From NCBI RefSeq assembly GCF_000423105.1, contig NZ_AUHI01000004.1, positions 186,001 to 250,000 on the forward strand: a DNA stretch of 64,000 bases, in the 5' to 3' direction. This document shows, piece by piece, positions 7,477 to 17,113 of this stretch. A program made the translations under genes and the position numbers. The notes below the pieces were generated by a model. The model was not told where the DNA came from. It saw only the letters and a program-made list of their open reading frames with translations, and made no database searches. Numbering within the stretch: position 1 is the stretch's first letter; every line of letters starts with the position of its first letter. This DNA comes from Halalkalibacillus halophilus DSM 18494 (lineage in GTDB: Bacteria; Bacillota; Bacilli; Bacillales; Alkalibacillaceae).

Positions 7477-8451
7477 ATGTTTGATCATTATAGTGTTTTA
7501 AATGAAGAAGTAATTAAAGGATTAAACATTAAAGAAAACGGCACCTATGTGGATTGTACACTTGGCGGTGGTGGTCATGCGAAAAATGTCGTAAAACAAC
7601 TAAATGACCAGGGACGTCTAATTGCCTTTGATCAGGACCAGACAGCAATCGAATATGCAAAAGAAGTTCTTAAAGAATATGAAAATAGAGTGATATTTGT
7701 ACACAATAATTTTGTTGAATTAGAAAACGAACTAAATCGATTACAAATAGATGGTGTAGATGGGATTGTCTTTGATTTAGGAGTGTCATCCCCTCAATTA
7801 GACGAAGGGGAAAGAGGTTTTAGCTTTCACCAAGATGCTCCATTAGATATGCGAATGGATCAAACCGCAGAAGTTAGTGCCTTTCATGTAGTGAATGAAT
7901 GGGCGTATGAAGATCTAGTTCGAATTTTTTTCCGATATGGGGAAGAAAAATTCTCAAAACAAGTTGCAAGAGGGATAGAAAAGAAACGCGAAGAAAAGCC
8001 GATTCAAACAACCTTCGAGCTTGTAGATATAATCAAGGAGGCCATACCTGCTTTCGCTAGACGTAAAGGAGGCCATCCTGCTAAAAGAATTTTTCAAGCA
8101 ATTCGGATCGCAGTGAACGACGAGCTTACTGTTTTTGAAAAAGCTTTACAGCAATCTGCAAGAGAATTAAACGTTGGAGGTAGGTTAGCGGTCATTACTT
8201 TTCATTCTTTAGAAGATCGAATTTGTAAACAATCGATGAAGAAGTGGAGCACACCACCTGAGGTACCTAAAGAAATTCCATTAATGCCGGATGAAGTACA
8301 GCCGCCATTTAAAATGATAACTAAGAAGCCTTTGATTGCTTCAGAAGCAGAATTAGATGAAAATCGCCGTTCAAGGTCAGCTAAGTTAAGAGTAGTAGAA
8401 AAGGTTACAGAATGGGACGAAAAATATGGATTAACTGAAAGGGGTCACTAA
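7477..8451 (+). CDS. rsmH: 16S rRNA (cytosine(1402)-N(4))-methyltransferase RsmH
   Basis: RsmH (formerly MraW) adds the N4-methyl group to C1402 in the decoding centre of 16S rRNA, using S-adenosylmethionine. At 324 residues it has the usual length. The SAM site is VDCTLGGGGHAK (about residues 24-35); later landmarks are FDLGVSSPQLDEGERGFSF, the substrate segment GGHPAKRIFQAIRI, and the C-terminal ITFHSLEDR. GTGAGGTG precedes ATG 7477. Two bases separate its stop from ftsL. Confidence 0.97.
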   Translation: MFDHYSVLNEEVIKGLNIKENGTYVDCTLGGGGHAKNVVKQLNDQGRLIAFDQDQTAIEYAKEVLKEYENRVIFVHNNFVELENELNRLQIDGVDGIVFDLGVSSPQLDEGERGFSFHQDAPLDMRMDQTAEVSAFHVVNEWAYEDLVRIFFRYGEEKFSKQVARGIEKKREEKPIQTTFELVDIIKEAIPAFARRKGGHPAKRIFQAIRIAVNDELTVFEKALQQSARELNVGGRLAVITFHSLEDRICKQSMKKWSTPPEVPKEIPLMPDEVQPPFKMITKKPLIASEAELDENRRSRSAKLRVVEKVTEWDEKYGLTERGH

Positions 8452-8453
8452 TA

Positions 8454-8831
8454 ATGGCTATTGAAAGAATCAGAGCTCATCAAACTGAAAATCCTCATCA
8501 CATACCAAGAAGACAAGAAGAACCTACGATCCAACCAACACCAAAGAAATCTACGTGGTTTACGAAAGGGGAAAAAGTACTTTATACAGCAGGTGTATCT
8601 ATTATGGCTATTGTAGCTACATTTGTAGTAAGTTATTCTTCTTCTGTAGATTCGTTAAATCGAGATATGCAAAACTTAAATGCTGAAGTTCAAGAGGTTC
8701 AGTCCAAAAATGTAACTTTACAAGCGGAAGTGCAGGAATTAAGTAATCCAAATAGAATATTAACTATAGCGGAGGAAAATGGTTTGAATATTCGTCACGC
8801 ACAAGTGAAGCAAGCAAATAACACTCCATAA
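8454..8831 (+). CDS. ftsL: Cell division protein FtsL
   Basis: FtsL is a bitopic divisome protein that forms a complex with DivIC and DivIB and helps recruit and activate the septal synthase. The 125 residues show a short basic cytoplasmic arm, one membrane segment (about residues 44-63, TAGVSIMAIVATFVVSYSSS) and an external heptad-rich coiled coil with many Val, Leu and Asn residues. Sequence conservation is always low in this family, so size, topology and location between rsmH and pbpB carry the call. It is tightly packed, with two bases to rsmH and twelve to pbpB. Confidence 0.9.
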   Translation: MAIERIRAHQTENPHHIPRRQEEPTIQPTPKKSTWFTKGEKVLYTAGVSIMAIVATFVVSYSSSVDSLNRDMQNLNAEVQEVQSKNVTLQAEVQELSNPNRILTIAEENGLNIRHAQVKQANNTP

Positions 8832-8843
8832 GGCGGGAGTTAC

Positions 8844-11084
8844 ATGAAAAGATTTAATAAACAAGGTTTAATGCTATTATTTGTAGTTTCCATATTCTCA
8901 TTAATTTTTGCTATTATCGTCGGTCGATTTATGTACATCCATGTAACAGGTGAAGTACAATCGGTCGACTTAGTTAGTTATGCAGAAACTTATCGTGAAG
9001 CTAACGGAACATTGGAAGCTGAACGAGGTAAAATTTTTGACCGATCCGGAATGGTTCTAGCCGATAATCGTCCTGTTTATACGATGTATGCAATTCTTGA
9101 CGAAGAATACTCGGAGAATTCACCTCGAGCGCTTCATGTCGAAGACCCGTCTGAAGTCGCTTCTGCTATTGCACCTATTCTAGACATGGAAGTTTCTGAA
9201 ATCGAAGAAACGATTAGAAGTGGAATAGACAATGATCGATTTCAAGTAGAGTTTGGAAATAGCGGAAGTGAATTGAATGAAGAAACAGTAGGGGAAATCC
9301 AAGATCTTGAATTGAGCGGAATTAATTTTGAGGAAAGTACACAGCGCTATTATCCAAATGGAATGTACGCCTCACAAGTTATAGGGTTTACGGAAGATGG
9401 TGAAGACCAACCCCAAGGCTCATTTGGAGTTGAATTGGAATTTGATGAAGCATTAACAGGTATTCCTGGACATATTAGCTATCAAAGAGATAAGTATGGG
9501 TATAAATTGTTAAATGCAGAAGAAGTAGTACAACCACCTAGTGACGGAGATAATGTATATTTAACTATTGATCAAAAGATCCAGACATTTTTAGAAGATG
9601 CATTAACTTCTGTAGATGAAATGTACGAACCTGAGAGAATCATGGCAGCAGTCATGGATCCTAAAACTGGTGAAATCTTAGCGATGAGTAATCGTCCGAA
9701 CTTTAACCCTAATACAAGAGAAAATATAGAGAACTGGTACAATGATGTGATTTCCTATCCATTTGAACCGGGTTCTACAATGAAAATTTTCACTTTAGCT
9801 GCTGCAATTGAAGAGGGTGTTTATAATGGGCAAGACACTTTTACATCTGGACGTTTTAGAATAAATGAAAACTACCGTTATATACATGACTACGAAACTA
9901 GTGGTTGGGGTGAAATAACGTATGATGAAGGTGTTCAACGTTCCTCTAATGTTGGTTTTGCCAAAATCTTATGGGAGCAATTAGGTCCAGAGCGTTTTCA
10001 TGATTATTTAGAAGATTTTCATTTTGATCGTCGTACCGGGATAGACTTATCTGGAGAAAGACGAGGAAGTATTCAATATCAATATGCAATGGAGCAAATA
10101 ACAACTTCATTCGGCCAAGGGACAACCGTTTCTCCAATTCAATTAATGAAAGCAGCAACTTCCATTGCCAATGATGGCGAAATGGTAAAACCTTATGTTA
10201 TTTCTAGTGTAGTAGATTCTGAATCTGGAAATGTGCTTGAGAACAATCAACCAGAAAGTGTTGGAGAACCAATTAGTCCAGAAACAGCAGAAGAAGTAAA
10301 ACGATTATTAGCATCTTCTGTGACGGAAGATGAAGGAACGGCTAATCGATTTGAATTAGAGAATTTCTCTACATTCGGAAAAACTGGAACGGCTCAAATT
10401 CCAGACCCGGAATCTGGTGGGTATATGACTGGTTCAGAGAATTACGTATTTTCCTTCTTAGGAATGGCTCCTGAAGATGACCCTGAGCTTATGTTATACG
10501 TGGCAGTTAAACAACCGGATATTGACCATTATTCAGAAGGTTCAATATCTACCTCTTACATTTATCGCACAGTGATGGAAAACAGCTTGCATTATTTAGA
10601 TGTGAATCCAGATCAAGAAGGAGAACGCCATGTAAATCAAGCAGAAATACCGGACCTTATAGGTGCTTCTACTGAGCAAGCTGAGCAACAATTACAAGAA
10701 CTTGGGTTTGACGTAGAAGTACTAGGTAATGGGGATGAAGTAAAAGCGACAAACCCTCCATCTGGTTCTGGAGTGCTTACGAATCAGAGGATCTTACTAT
10801 TAACTGATGGAGAAACATCCATGCCAGATGTGTCTGATTGGACGTTACGGGAAGTGTTGGCATTAGGTCAATTGACCAATTTATCCATTGATTATGTCGG
10901 TAGTGGATTTGTCACAGAACAAAGCATTCAACCAGGAGTTACCATTAACGATGACCAAGTGCTAGTAGTTGAATTGAAAACAAAAGAAGAAATCAGAGAC
11001 GCTAAAGAATCTGAAGATGAGGAATCAGATGAAGGTCAGGATGTAGAAGAAGAGGAAGAAAATATAGATAATGAAATGAATTAA
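8844..11084 (+). CDS. pbpB: Penicillin-binding protein 2B (septal transpeptidase, FtsI type)
   Basis: This class B penicillin-binding protein crosslinks septal peptidoglycan and is the essential partner of FtsW. Order of parts: an N-terminal membrane anchor (about residues 10-30), a dimerisation/pedestal domain, then the transpeptidase with SxxK at EPGSTMK (Ser311), SSN near residue 367 and KTGTAQ near 513. Two C-terminal PASTA modules occupy about 595-720. At 746 residues it is somewhat longer than B. subtilis PBP2B because of an acidic tail (ESEDEESDEG and EEEEENIDNE) after the second PASTA. GGCGGGAG precedes ATG 8844. spoVD next door is its sporulation paralogue. Confidence 0.95.
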   Translation: MKRFNKQGLMLLFVVSIFSLIFAIIVGRFMYIHVTGEVQSVDLVSYAETYREANGTLEAERGKIFDRSGMVLADNRPVYTMYAILDEEYSENSPRALHVEDPSEVASAIAPILDMEVSEIEETIRSGIDNDRFQVEFGNSGSELNEETVGEIQDLELSGINFEESTQRYYPNGMYASQVIGFTEDGEDQPQGSFGVELEFDEALTGIPGHISYQRDKYGYKLLNAEEVVQPPSDGDNVYLTIDQKIQTFLEDALTSVDEMYEPERIMAAVMDPKTGEILAMSNRPNFNPNTRENIENWYNDVISYPFEPGSTMKIFTLAAAIEEGVYNGQDTFTSGRFRINENYRYIHDYETSGWGEITYDEGVQRSSNVGFAKILWEQLGPERFHDYLEDFHFDRRTGIDLSGERRGSIQYQYAMEQITTSFGQGTTVSPIQLMKAATSIANDGEMVKPYVISSVVDSESGNVLENNQPESVGEPISPETAEEVKRLLASSVTEDEGTANRFELENFSTFGKTGTAQIPDPESGGYMTGSENYVFSFLGMAPEDDPELMLYVAVKQPDIDHYSEGSISTSYIYRTVMENSLHYLDVNPDQEGERHVNQAEIPDLIGASTEQAEQQLQELGFDVEVLGNGDEVKATNPPSGSGVLTNQRILLLTDGETSMPDVSDWTLREVLALGQLTNLSIDYVGSGFVTEQSIQPGVTINDDQVLVVELKTKEEIRDAKESEDEESDEGQDVEEEEENIDNEMN

Positions 11085-11096
11085 ATAGAGGACAGT

Positions 11097-11126
11097 GGTC
11101 TATTTGTTATCGCTATTTCATACGGT
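11097..11126 (+). promoter_or_regulatory. Candidate sigma-E promoter for spoVD
   Basis: GGTCTATT (11097-11104), a 14-bp spacer and CATACGGT (11119-11126) resemble the mother-cell sigma-E consensus, strongest in the CATAC core. It sits 34 bp before spoVD, a gene known to have its own sigma-E promoter in B. subtilis. The -35 match is partial. Confidence 0.5.
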
Positions 11127-11159
11127 TAATACGAGCATAACTAGTTAAGGAGAGATGTT

Positions 11160-13085
11160 ATGAAACGTATAACGAATGTTACAGTGCGAAAGCGAATGAT
11201 CGCTGTTTTCTTTTTGATTTCGATTTATTTTTTAATTATGTTCTTTAAGTTAGGTTATGTTCAATTAATTACGGGTAGTGATATAACAGCAAGGGCTGAA
11301 AACCTTTGGAGCAGAGATATACCTTTTCAACCGGACCGAGGAAAAATTGTCGATCGGAACGGGGAAGTATTAGTTGATAATCAAGTCGCTCCAAGTTTAG
11401 CTATTGTTCCCAGGCAAATCGTAAATGTTGAAGATACAACAGACGCGTTATTAAACATTTTAGATGTTGATAGAGAAAAATTGGTAAATCATTTAACCAA
11501 TGAAGCGTCTGTTGAAATGATTCATCCTGAGGGAAGGAAACTATCAAGAGAACAAGCTAATCAAATTAGAGAGTTAAACCTGCCAGGATTATACCTCGCT
11601 CATGACTCCGAAAGGGAATATCCCTATGGAGAGAATTTAGCTCATGTATTGGGTTTTACAGGTATCGATAATCAGGGCTTGATGGGATTAGAAGCTCAGT
11701 ATGAAGATGTACTAGCCGGAGATTCAGGGGCGTTATCTTTTTATTCAGATGCTAAAGGTAGAAGGTTAACTGAGATGTCTAATATTTATAATCCGCCAGA
11801 AGATGGAGAGGACCTTCAATTGACGATTGACGCAAGTATACAAGCAATTGTTGAGAGGGAACTTGATCAAGCGATGGCTACTTACAATCCTGATCAGGCA
11901 CTCGCCATTGTCATGGATCCTAATAATGGAGAAGTACTTGCTATGTCAAGTAGGCCAACTTTTGACCCTGCTAACTACCAATTAGAATCGCCGGAGGTTT
12001 ATAACCGAAACTTACCTGTATTTAGTACCTTTGAGCCGGGGTCCACCTTTAAAATCATTACACTATCTGCTGCATTGGAAGAAAACCTTATTGATTTAGA
12101 AGAAGATACATACTACGACAAAGGGTATGTTCGTGTTGGAGGGTCTAGGTTAAGATGTTGGCATAAAGGTGGACATGGTCAACAAACTTATCTTGAGGTG
12201 GTTCAGCATTCATGTAACCCAGGTTTTGTGAATCTGGGTCAAATGCTTGGTAAGGACCGCTTATTTGAATATATAGAAACGTATGGGTTTGGGGAAAAAA
12301 CAGGTATTGATTTACAAGGAGAAAGTACTGGTATTATGTTTTCAGATGAACAAATTGGTCCGGTAGAATTAGCGACCACCGCATTTGGTCAAGGGGTGTC
12401 GGTTACTCCAATTCAACAAGTAAGTGCAGTAGCTGCAGCAATAAACGGTGGATATTTATATGAGCCATCTGTTGTAAAAGGTGAAGAAAATAGTTCTAAG
12501 GAAACAAGTTCCAGAAGTGATCACTCAAAATTTAAGCGTCAAGTAATTTCTAATCAAACCTCAGAACTTGTAAGAGGAGCACTTGAAAATGTGGTGGCTC
12601 AGGGAACTGGTAGAGGTGCTTATGTAAATGGATATCGAGTTGGAGGAAAAACAGGTACAGCTCAAAAAGTTGGCCCGAGTGGTGGGTATTCCGAAAATGA
12701 ACATATCGTTTCATTTATTGGGTTTGCCCCAGCGGATGACCCTGAGTTATTAGTGTATGTCGCTATTGATAATCCACAAAACACCATTCAGTTTGGTGGT
12801 GTAGTGGCTAGTCCAATTGGCGGTAGAATAATTGGGGATAGTTTACGGTATCTAGACGTACCGTTACGAGAAGACGGTTTAGATAAAGAATACCAATGGC
12901 CCGAACTGCCAGAAGTTGATGTTCCTGATTTAATAGGAGAAACACCTTCTCAGCTTCAACAGTACTTAACTAATATTCAAATTGATGTAGAAGGTGAAGG
13001 AGAACAGGTAATCTCCCAAACGCCAGCCCCTGGTGTGAAGGTTGAAACAGGGTCAACAGTTAGAGTGTATATGGGTGACGAGTGA
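11160..13085 (+). CDS. spoVD: Stage V sporulation protein D (class B penicillin-binding protein)
   Basis: SpoVD is the transpeptidase that builds the spore cortex together with SpoVE. The 641 residues comprise an N-terminal membrane segment (about 13-32), a pedestal region, and a transpeptidase domain with SxxK at EPGSTFK (Ser295), SCN near 349 and KTGTAQ near 497. A single C-terminal PASTA module occupies about 580-640. One PASTA rather than two, and its place directly behind pbpB, separate it from PBP2B. TAAGGAG lies before ATG 11160. A sigma-E-like promoter precedes it, although readthrough from pbpB is also possible. Confidence 0.94.
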   Translation: MKRITNVTVRKRMIAVFFLISIYFLIMFFKLGYVQLITGSDITARAENLWSRDIPFQPDRGKIVDRNGEVLVDNQVAPSLAIVPRQIVNVEDTTDALLNILDVDREKLVNHLTNEASVEMIHPEGRKLSREQANQIRELNLPGLYLAHDSEREYPYGENLAHVLGFTGIDNQGLMGLEAQYEDVLAGDSGALSFYSDAKGRRLTEMSNIYNPPEDGEDLQLTIDASIQAIVERELDQAMATYNPDQALAIVMDPNNGEVLAMSSRPTFDPANYQLESPEVYNRNLPVFSTFEPGSTFKIITLSAALEENLIDLEEDTYYDKGYVRVGGSRLRCWHKGGHGQQTYLEVVQHSCNPGFVNLGQMLGKDRLFEYIETYGFGEKTGIDLQGESTGIMFSDEQIGPVELATTAFGQGVSVTPIQQVSAVAAAINGGYLYEPSVVKGEENSSKETSSRSDHSKFKRQVISNQTSELVRGALENVVAQGTGRGAYVNGYRVGGKTGTAQKVGPSGGYSENEHIVSFIGFAPADDPELLVYVAIDNPQNTIQFGGVVASPIGGRIIGDSLRYLDVPLREDGLDKEYQWPELPEVDVPDLIGETPSQLQQYLTNIQIDVEGEGEQVISQTPAPGVKVETGSTVRVYMGDE

Positions 13086-13123
13086 TAAATTTTTATTTTA
13101 ATTTCGTTTTCTCTTAGTATGTT

Positions 13124-13132
13124 TGCTATAAT
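13124..13132 (+). promoter_or_regulatory. Extended -10 promoter ahead of murE
   Basis: TGC directly followed by a perfect TATAAT (13127-13132) makes an extended -10 element about 150 bp upstream of murE; the -35 region is weak. The 178-bp spoVD-murE gap otherwise shows no gene or clear terminator. It suggests murE-murF-mraY-murD can be transcribed independently of spoVD. Confidence 0.55.
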
Positions 13133-13284
13133 ATAGATAGTTTTATTAAAAATAATTATGTGTCACATTTATAGTTTTAAAGGAAACAAGTTTTTCATCA
13201 GAGTAATTTAATATAACAAGAAAACGATAAAGTCATTATTTTGTCATACCACGATCAACGTGGATGTGGAAGGATCGATTATTT

Positions 13285-14751
13285 ATGTTACTAACTGATT
13301 TATCAAAGAAAATTAAACATTACCATATGCAAGGTAGCATAGATGGTATAACAATAGAGTCCATTGAAATGAACTCAAGGGAAGTAGAAAATGGAGCTTT
13401 ATTTGTGTGTTTAGAAGGTTTTACTGTGGATGGACATGAATTTGTTGAAGATGCTATAAACAATGGTGCTGTAGCAATTGTTTCTCAAAAGCCAATTTCC
13501 GCTTCTGTCCCTGTTATTCAAGTTGCAGACACAATTAAAGCGTTAGCTATTTTAGCTGATGCTTTTTACGATTCTCCTAGCAACGAACTAAACATTATAG
13601 GTGTTACAGGTACCAATGGAAAAACAACTCTAACCTATCTTCTAGATGAAATATACACTAAAGCAGGTAAGAAGACAGCAGTAATTGGAACGATAGAAAT
13701 GAAGATTGGTGATGACACTTATCCTGTAGCAAATACTACTCCAGATGCTTTATTCTTGCATAAAAACCTACGGAAAATGGTGAATCAAAACGTTGATACC
13801 GTAATCATGGAAGTGTCTTCACACGCATTAAGTCTTGGTCGTGTGTATGGCGTTGACTTTAATCGTGTTTGTTTTACAAATTTATCTCAAGATCATTTAG
13901 ATTATCATAAAGATATGGATGAATATGCATACGCTAAATCATTATTATTTGCTCAGTTAGGAAATAAATTTTCAGATGAAAAATCCGCGATTGTTAACGC
14001 TGATTCCCCTTATAGTCGAATGATGGAAAGGGCTACTTCACACCCTGTGATCAGTTATGGGATCGATTCTAATGCGTTAGTAAGTGCTACAAATATTCAT
14101 TTATCACCTCGTGGGTTAGTATTTGATATAAATACTTCCAACGGGAACTTTTCCGTGGAAACGAATCTGACAGGTAAATTCAATGTTTATAATATGCTTG
14201 CAGCAGTAGGAGTTGCAGTTAGTGATAATGTATCGACTTCTACTATTCAAGAAGCATTAGAAGCAGTAAAGGGTGTTCCAGGTAGATTTGAAGCAGTAAA
14301 ATCAGAAGCACCATATACGGTTATTGTTGACTATGCTCACACTCCGGATTCATTGGAAAACGTACTTCTTTCGATTGAAGAGTTAAAGGAAAACCGCGTT
14401 ATTACTATTGTAGGCTGTGGAGGGGATCGTGACCGTTCCAAACGACCTAAAATGGCAAACATAGCGATGGAATATAGTGACTATGTGGTGTTTACTTCGG
14501 ATAATCCGAGGTCAGAAGAACCAGCTACTATTTTAGAAGATATGACAGATGGGTTAACTCAAACTCATTATGAAGTAATAGAGAATAGGAAAGATGCAAT
14601 TAATGCAGTGATTGGTGAGGCAGATGAAGGAGATATCATTTTAATTGCCGGTAAAGGTCATGAAACCTATCAAGAGATAAATGGGATTAAACACCATTTT
14701 GATGACCGTGAAACTGCATTAGAAGCAATAAATAGTAATTTAAAGGAGTAA
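13285..14751 (+). CDS. murE: UDP-N-acetylmuramoyl-L-alanyl-D-glutamate--2,6-diaminopimelate ligase
   Basis: MurE adds the third amino acid to the peptidoglycan stem peptide with ATP. It has 488 residues, with the P-loop VTGTNGKTTLTYLL near residues 107-120 and the Mur ligase C-terminal domain. The motif DNPRSEEP (about residues 411-418) is the signature of enzymes that add meso-diaminopimelate rather than lysine, so the wall is probably of the A1gamma type. I chose ATG 13285 because GGAAGGA lies ten bases upstream; the ATG at 13264 lacks a ribosome site. murF follows after four bases. Confidence 0.96.
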   Translation: MLLTDLSKKIKHYHMQGSIDGITIESIEMNSREVENGALFVCLEGFTVDGHEFVEDAINNGAVAIVSQKPISASVPVIQVADTIKALAILADAFYDSPSNELNIIGVTGTNGKTTLTYLLDEIYTKAGKKTAVIGTIEMKIGDDTYPVANTTPDALFLHKNLRKMVNQNVDTVIMEVSSHALSLGRVYGVDFNRVCFTNLSQDHLDYHKDMDEYAYAKSLLFAQLGNKFSDEKSAIVNADSPYSRMMERATSHPVISYGIDSNALVSATNIHLSPRGLVFDINTSNGNFSVETNLTGKFNVYNMLAAVGVAVSDNVSTSTIQEALEAVKGVPGRFEAVKSEAPYTVIVDYAHTPDSLENVLLSIEELKENRVITIVGCGGDRDRSKRPKMANIAMEYSDYVVFTSDNPRSEEPATILEDMTDGLTQTHYEVIENRKDAINAVIGEADEGDIILIAGKGHETYQEINGIKHHFDDRETALEAINSNLKE

Positions 14752-14755
14752 CAAT

Positions 14756-16108
14756 ATGAAAATCTCGACCTCTTTCTTAAAGAAACAATTCCCAAATGTA
14801 AAAGGAAATTTTAATAATAACCTGTCTATTGAAAGGGTTTATACAGACAGCCGCGAGTCATTGAAAAATGGTTTGTTCGTACCTATTAAGGGAGAGCGAT
14901 TTAATGCACACGATTTCATTCTACAGGCATACGAAAATGGAGCAGTAGCAAGCTTGTGGGATCAAGATGAGCCAATACCAGAAGACTTACCTGACTCATT
15001 CACCTTATATATCGTTGAAGATACTATTAAGGCATTACAAGAGCTAGCTTTAGCATATAGACAAGAAGTAAATCCTTATGTAATTGGGATAACAGGTTCG
15101 AATGGTAAGACTACCACGAAAGAAATGGTAGCTTCTACATTAAGCAATTTTATGAAAGTTGAAAAAACAGAAGGTAATTTAAACAATCATATCGGGCTAC
15201 CTTTATCCATTATGGCGATGGATGAAGATACAGAAATTCTTGTACTTGAAATGGGTATGAGTAATTTTGGTGAGATTGAAACTCTGTCTAAGATTGCACA
15301 ACCTAATATTGCAATTATTACTAACATTGGAGAATCGCACATAGAATATTTAGGTAGTAGAAAAGGTATTGCAAAAGCTAAGTTAGAAATTACAAGTGGA
15401 TTGTTAAAAGACGGACTATTAATAATTGATGGCGACGAACCTTTATTACAACAACAGCATTTATTGAGAACTGTTACATGCGGAATGGAAGCTTCAAATG
15501 ATTATACAGTTGACCAAGTAAAAATCTCAGATAAACAAACCTCTTTTTTGATCAATGGAGAGCCATTTTTCATTCCGTTATTAGGTACGCATCAAGCTAA
15601 AAATGCAGCTTTTGTATTTGCTGTTGGGAAGGAATTGTCCATAAACCCTAAAGAAATACAAACTGCTTTGTCTGCACTACAATTACCATCCATGCGCTTC
15701 GAACAGATAAAGACAGACAGTGGTGCATTAGTGATTAATGATGCTTATAATGCTTCTGCAACTTCAATGAAGGCTTCCATTGAGGTGGTAAAACAAATGA
15801 AGGCGAAGAGAAAAGTATTAATTCTGGGTGACATCTTTGAATTAGGCTCATTTTCTAAACAGGAGCACGAGAAGGTTGCACATGTAATAGATGATTCTAT
15901 TGATGTCGTGTTAACTCACGGAAAGGATGCTAAATATATTCATGATGCATTAGGTAGCCATTTCACAGGTGACCATAGGTATTTTTCAACATTAGATGAT
16001 TTAATGGATGCCTTAACTGGCTATTTAGATGAAGGCACAGTTATTTTACTTAAAGCATCAAGAGGAATGAAATTCGAACAATTATTAGAAAAAGTGCAAA
16101 CATCTTAG
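14756..16108 (+). CDS. murF: UDP-N-acetylmuramoyl-tripeptide--D-alanyl-D-alanine ligase
   Basis: MurF completes the cytoplasmic pentapeptide precursor by adding D-Ala-D-Ala. The 450-residue protein contains the P-loop GITGSNGKTTTKEM (about residues 110-123), the EGNLNNHIGLPLS segment, the EMGMSNFGEI block and the VINDAYNASATSMKAS motif specific to MurF. AAAGGAG sits before ATG 14756. Its presence between murE and mraY is the arrangement of many bacteria but not of B. subtilis, where murF lies outside this cluster. Confidence 0.97.
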   Translation: MKISTSFLKKQFPNVKGNFNNNLSIERVYTDSRESLKNGLFVPIKGERFNAHDFILQAYENGAVASLWDQDEPIPEDLPDSFTLYIVEDTIKALQELALAYRQEVNPYVIGITGSNGKTTTKEMVASTLSNFMKVEKTEGNLNNHIGLPLSIMAMDEDTEILVLEMGMSNFGEIETLSKIAQPNIAIITNIGESHIEYLGSRKGIAKAKLEITSGLLKDGLLIIDGDEPLLQQQHLLRTVTCGMEASNDYTVDQVKISDKQTSFLINGEPFFIPLLGTHQAKNAAFVFAVGKELSINPKEIQTALSALQLPSMRFEQIKTDSGALVINDAYNASATSMKASIEVVKQMKAKRKVLILGDIFELGSFSKQEHEKVAHVIDDSIDVVLTHGKDAKYIHDALGSHFTGDHRYFSTLDDLMDALTGYLDEGTVILLKASRGMKFEQLLEKVQTS

Positions 16109-16123
16109 TGAAGAGAGGAAGAA

Positions 16124-17113
16124 TTGATTTTGTCTTTATTAGCAATCCTATTAACAATAGCAATTGCATTTGCTATAACCTTAATTATCGCACCAATATC
16201 TATTCCGTTATTACAACGTCTGAAATTCGGTCAAAGCATAAGAAAAGAAGGTCCTGAATCTCACCAAGCAAAATCGGGTACGCCTACGATGGGCGGAGTA
16301 ATGATTATAGTAGCAGTTATTATTACAACGATTGTTACTTTATTTGGTTATGGGATCGATTCATTTAACCGAGAAGCATTTGTTTTATTATTTGTACTGT
16401 TCGGATATGGCCTAATCGGCTTTTTAGACGACTTCATCAAAATTGTAAAAAAGAGAAATCTAGGTCTTACATCTAAACAAAAAATGCTTGGACAGTTAGT
16501 TATTGCTGTTATTGTTTATTTCATCTTACAAAGCCAAGGGTTTAATACTGCAGTAGGTATTCCTGGAACAAACCTCGATCTAGAATTTGGTTGGTTCTAC
16601 GCGTTATTTATATTGGTAATGTTAGTTGGGGCTTCTAATGCGGTCAATTTAACTGATGGATTAGATGGTTTAGTTGCCGGTACTGCTTCTGTTGCGTTTG
16701 CTGCATTCGGTATTATTGGTACTACGTTAGAGTTACCTACATCTGTTTTAGTATTTACCTTTGCAGTCGTTGGTGCTTTACTTGGCTTTTTAGTATTTAA
16801 TAAGAATCCAGCACGAATATTCATGGGCGACACCGGATCACTAGCGTTAGGAGCTGCTTTAGCTACCATAGCTATTCTAATGAAATTAGAAATATTATTA
16901 GTAATTATCGGTGGAGTTTTCGTTATTGAGACATTATCAGTAATGATTCAAGTGATTTCTTATAAAACGACAGGAAAAAGAGTATTTAAGATGAGCCCAC
17001 TTCATCACCATTATGAACTAATTGGATGGTCAGAATGGCGAGTAGTTATTACTTTTTGGTTAGTTGGTATAATTTGTGCGGGCCTAGGTATTTATATTGA
17101 GGTGTGGATGTAG
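16124..17113 (+). CDS. mraY: Phospho-N-acetylmuramoyl-pentapeptide-transferase MraY
   Basis: MraY transfers phospho-MurNAc-pentapeptide to undecaprenyl phosphate, giving lipid I at the inner face of the membrane. About ten membrane segments can be traced in 329 residues. Conserved cytoplasmic loops are GPESHQAKSGTPTMGG (about 43-58), FLDDFIK (about 104-110, catalytic Asp pair), NLTDGLDGLVAG (about 174-185), GDTGSLALG and the SPLHHHYEL motif. Two TTG codons are possible starts: 16124, five bases after GAGG (16115-16118), and 16130, eleven bases after. I chose 16124. Its stop overlaps the murD start region. Confidence 0.95.
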   Translation: MILSLLAILLTIAIAFAITLIIAPISIPLLQRLKFGQSIRKEGPESHQAKSGTPTMGGVMIIVAVIITTIVTLFGYGIDSFNREAFVLLFVLFGYGLIGFLDDFIKIVKKRNLGLTSKQKMLGQLVIAVIVYFILQSQGFNTAVGIPGTNLDLEFGWFYALFILVMLVGASNAVNLTDGLDGLVAGTASVAFAAFGIIGTTLELPTSVLVFTFAVVGALLGFLVFNKNPARIFMGDTGSLALGAALATIAILMKLEILLVIIGGVFVIETLSVMIQVISYKTTGKRVFKMSPLHHHYELIGWSEWRVVITFWLVGIICAGLGIYIEVWM

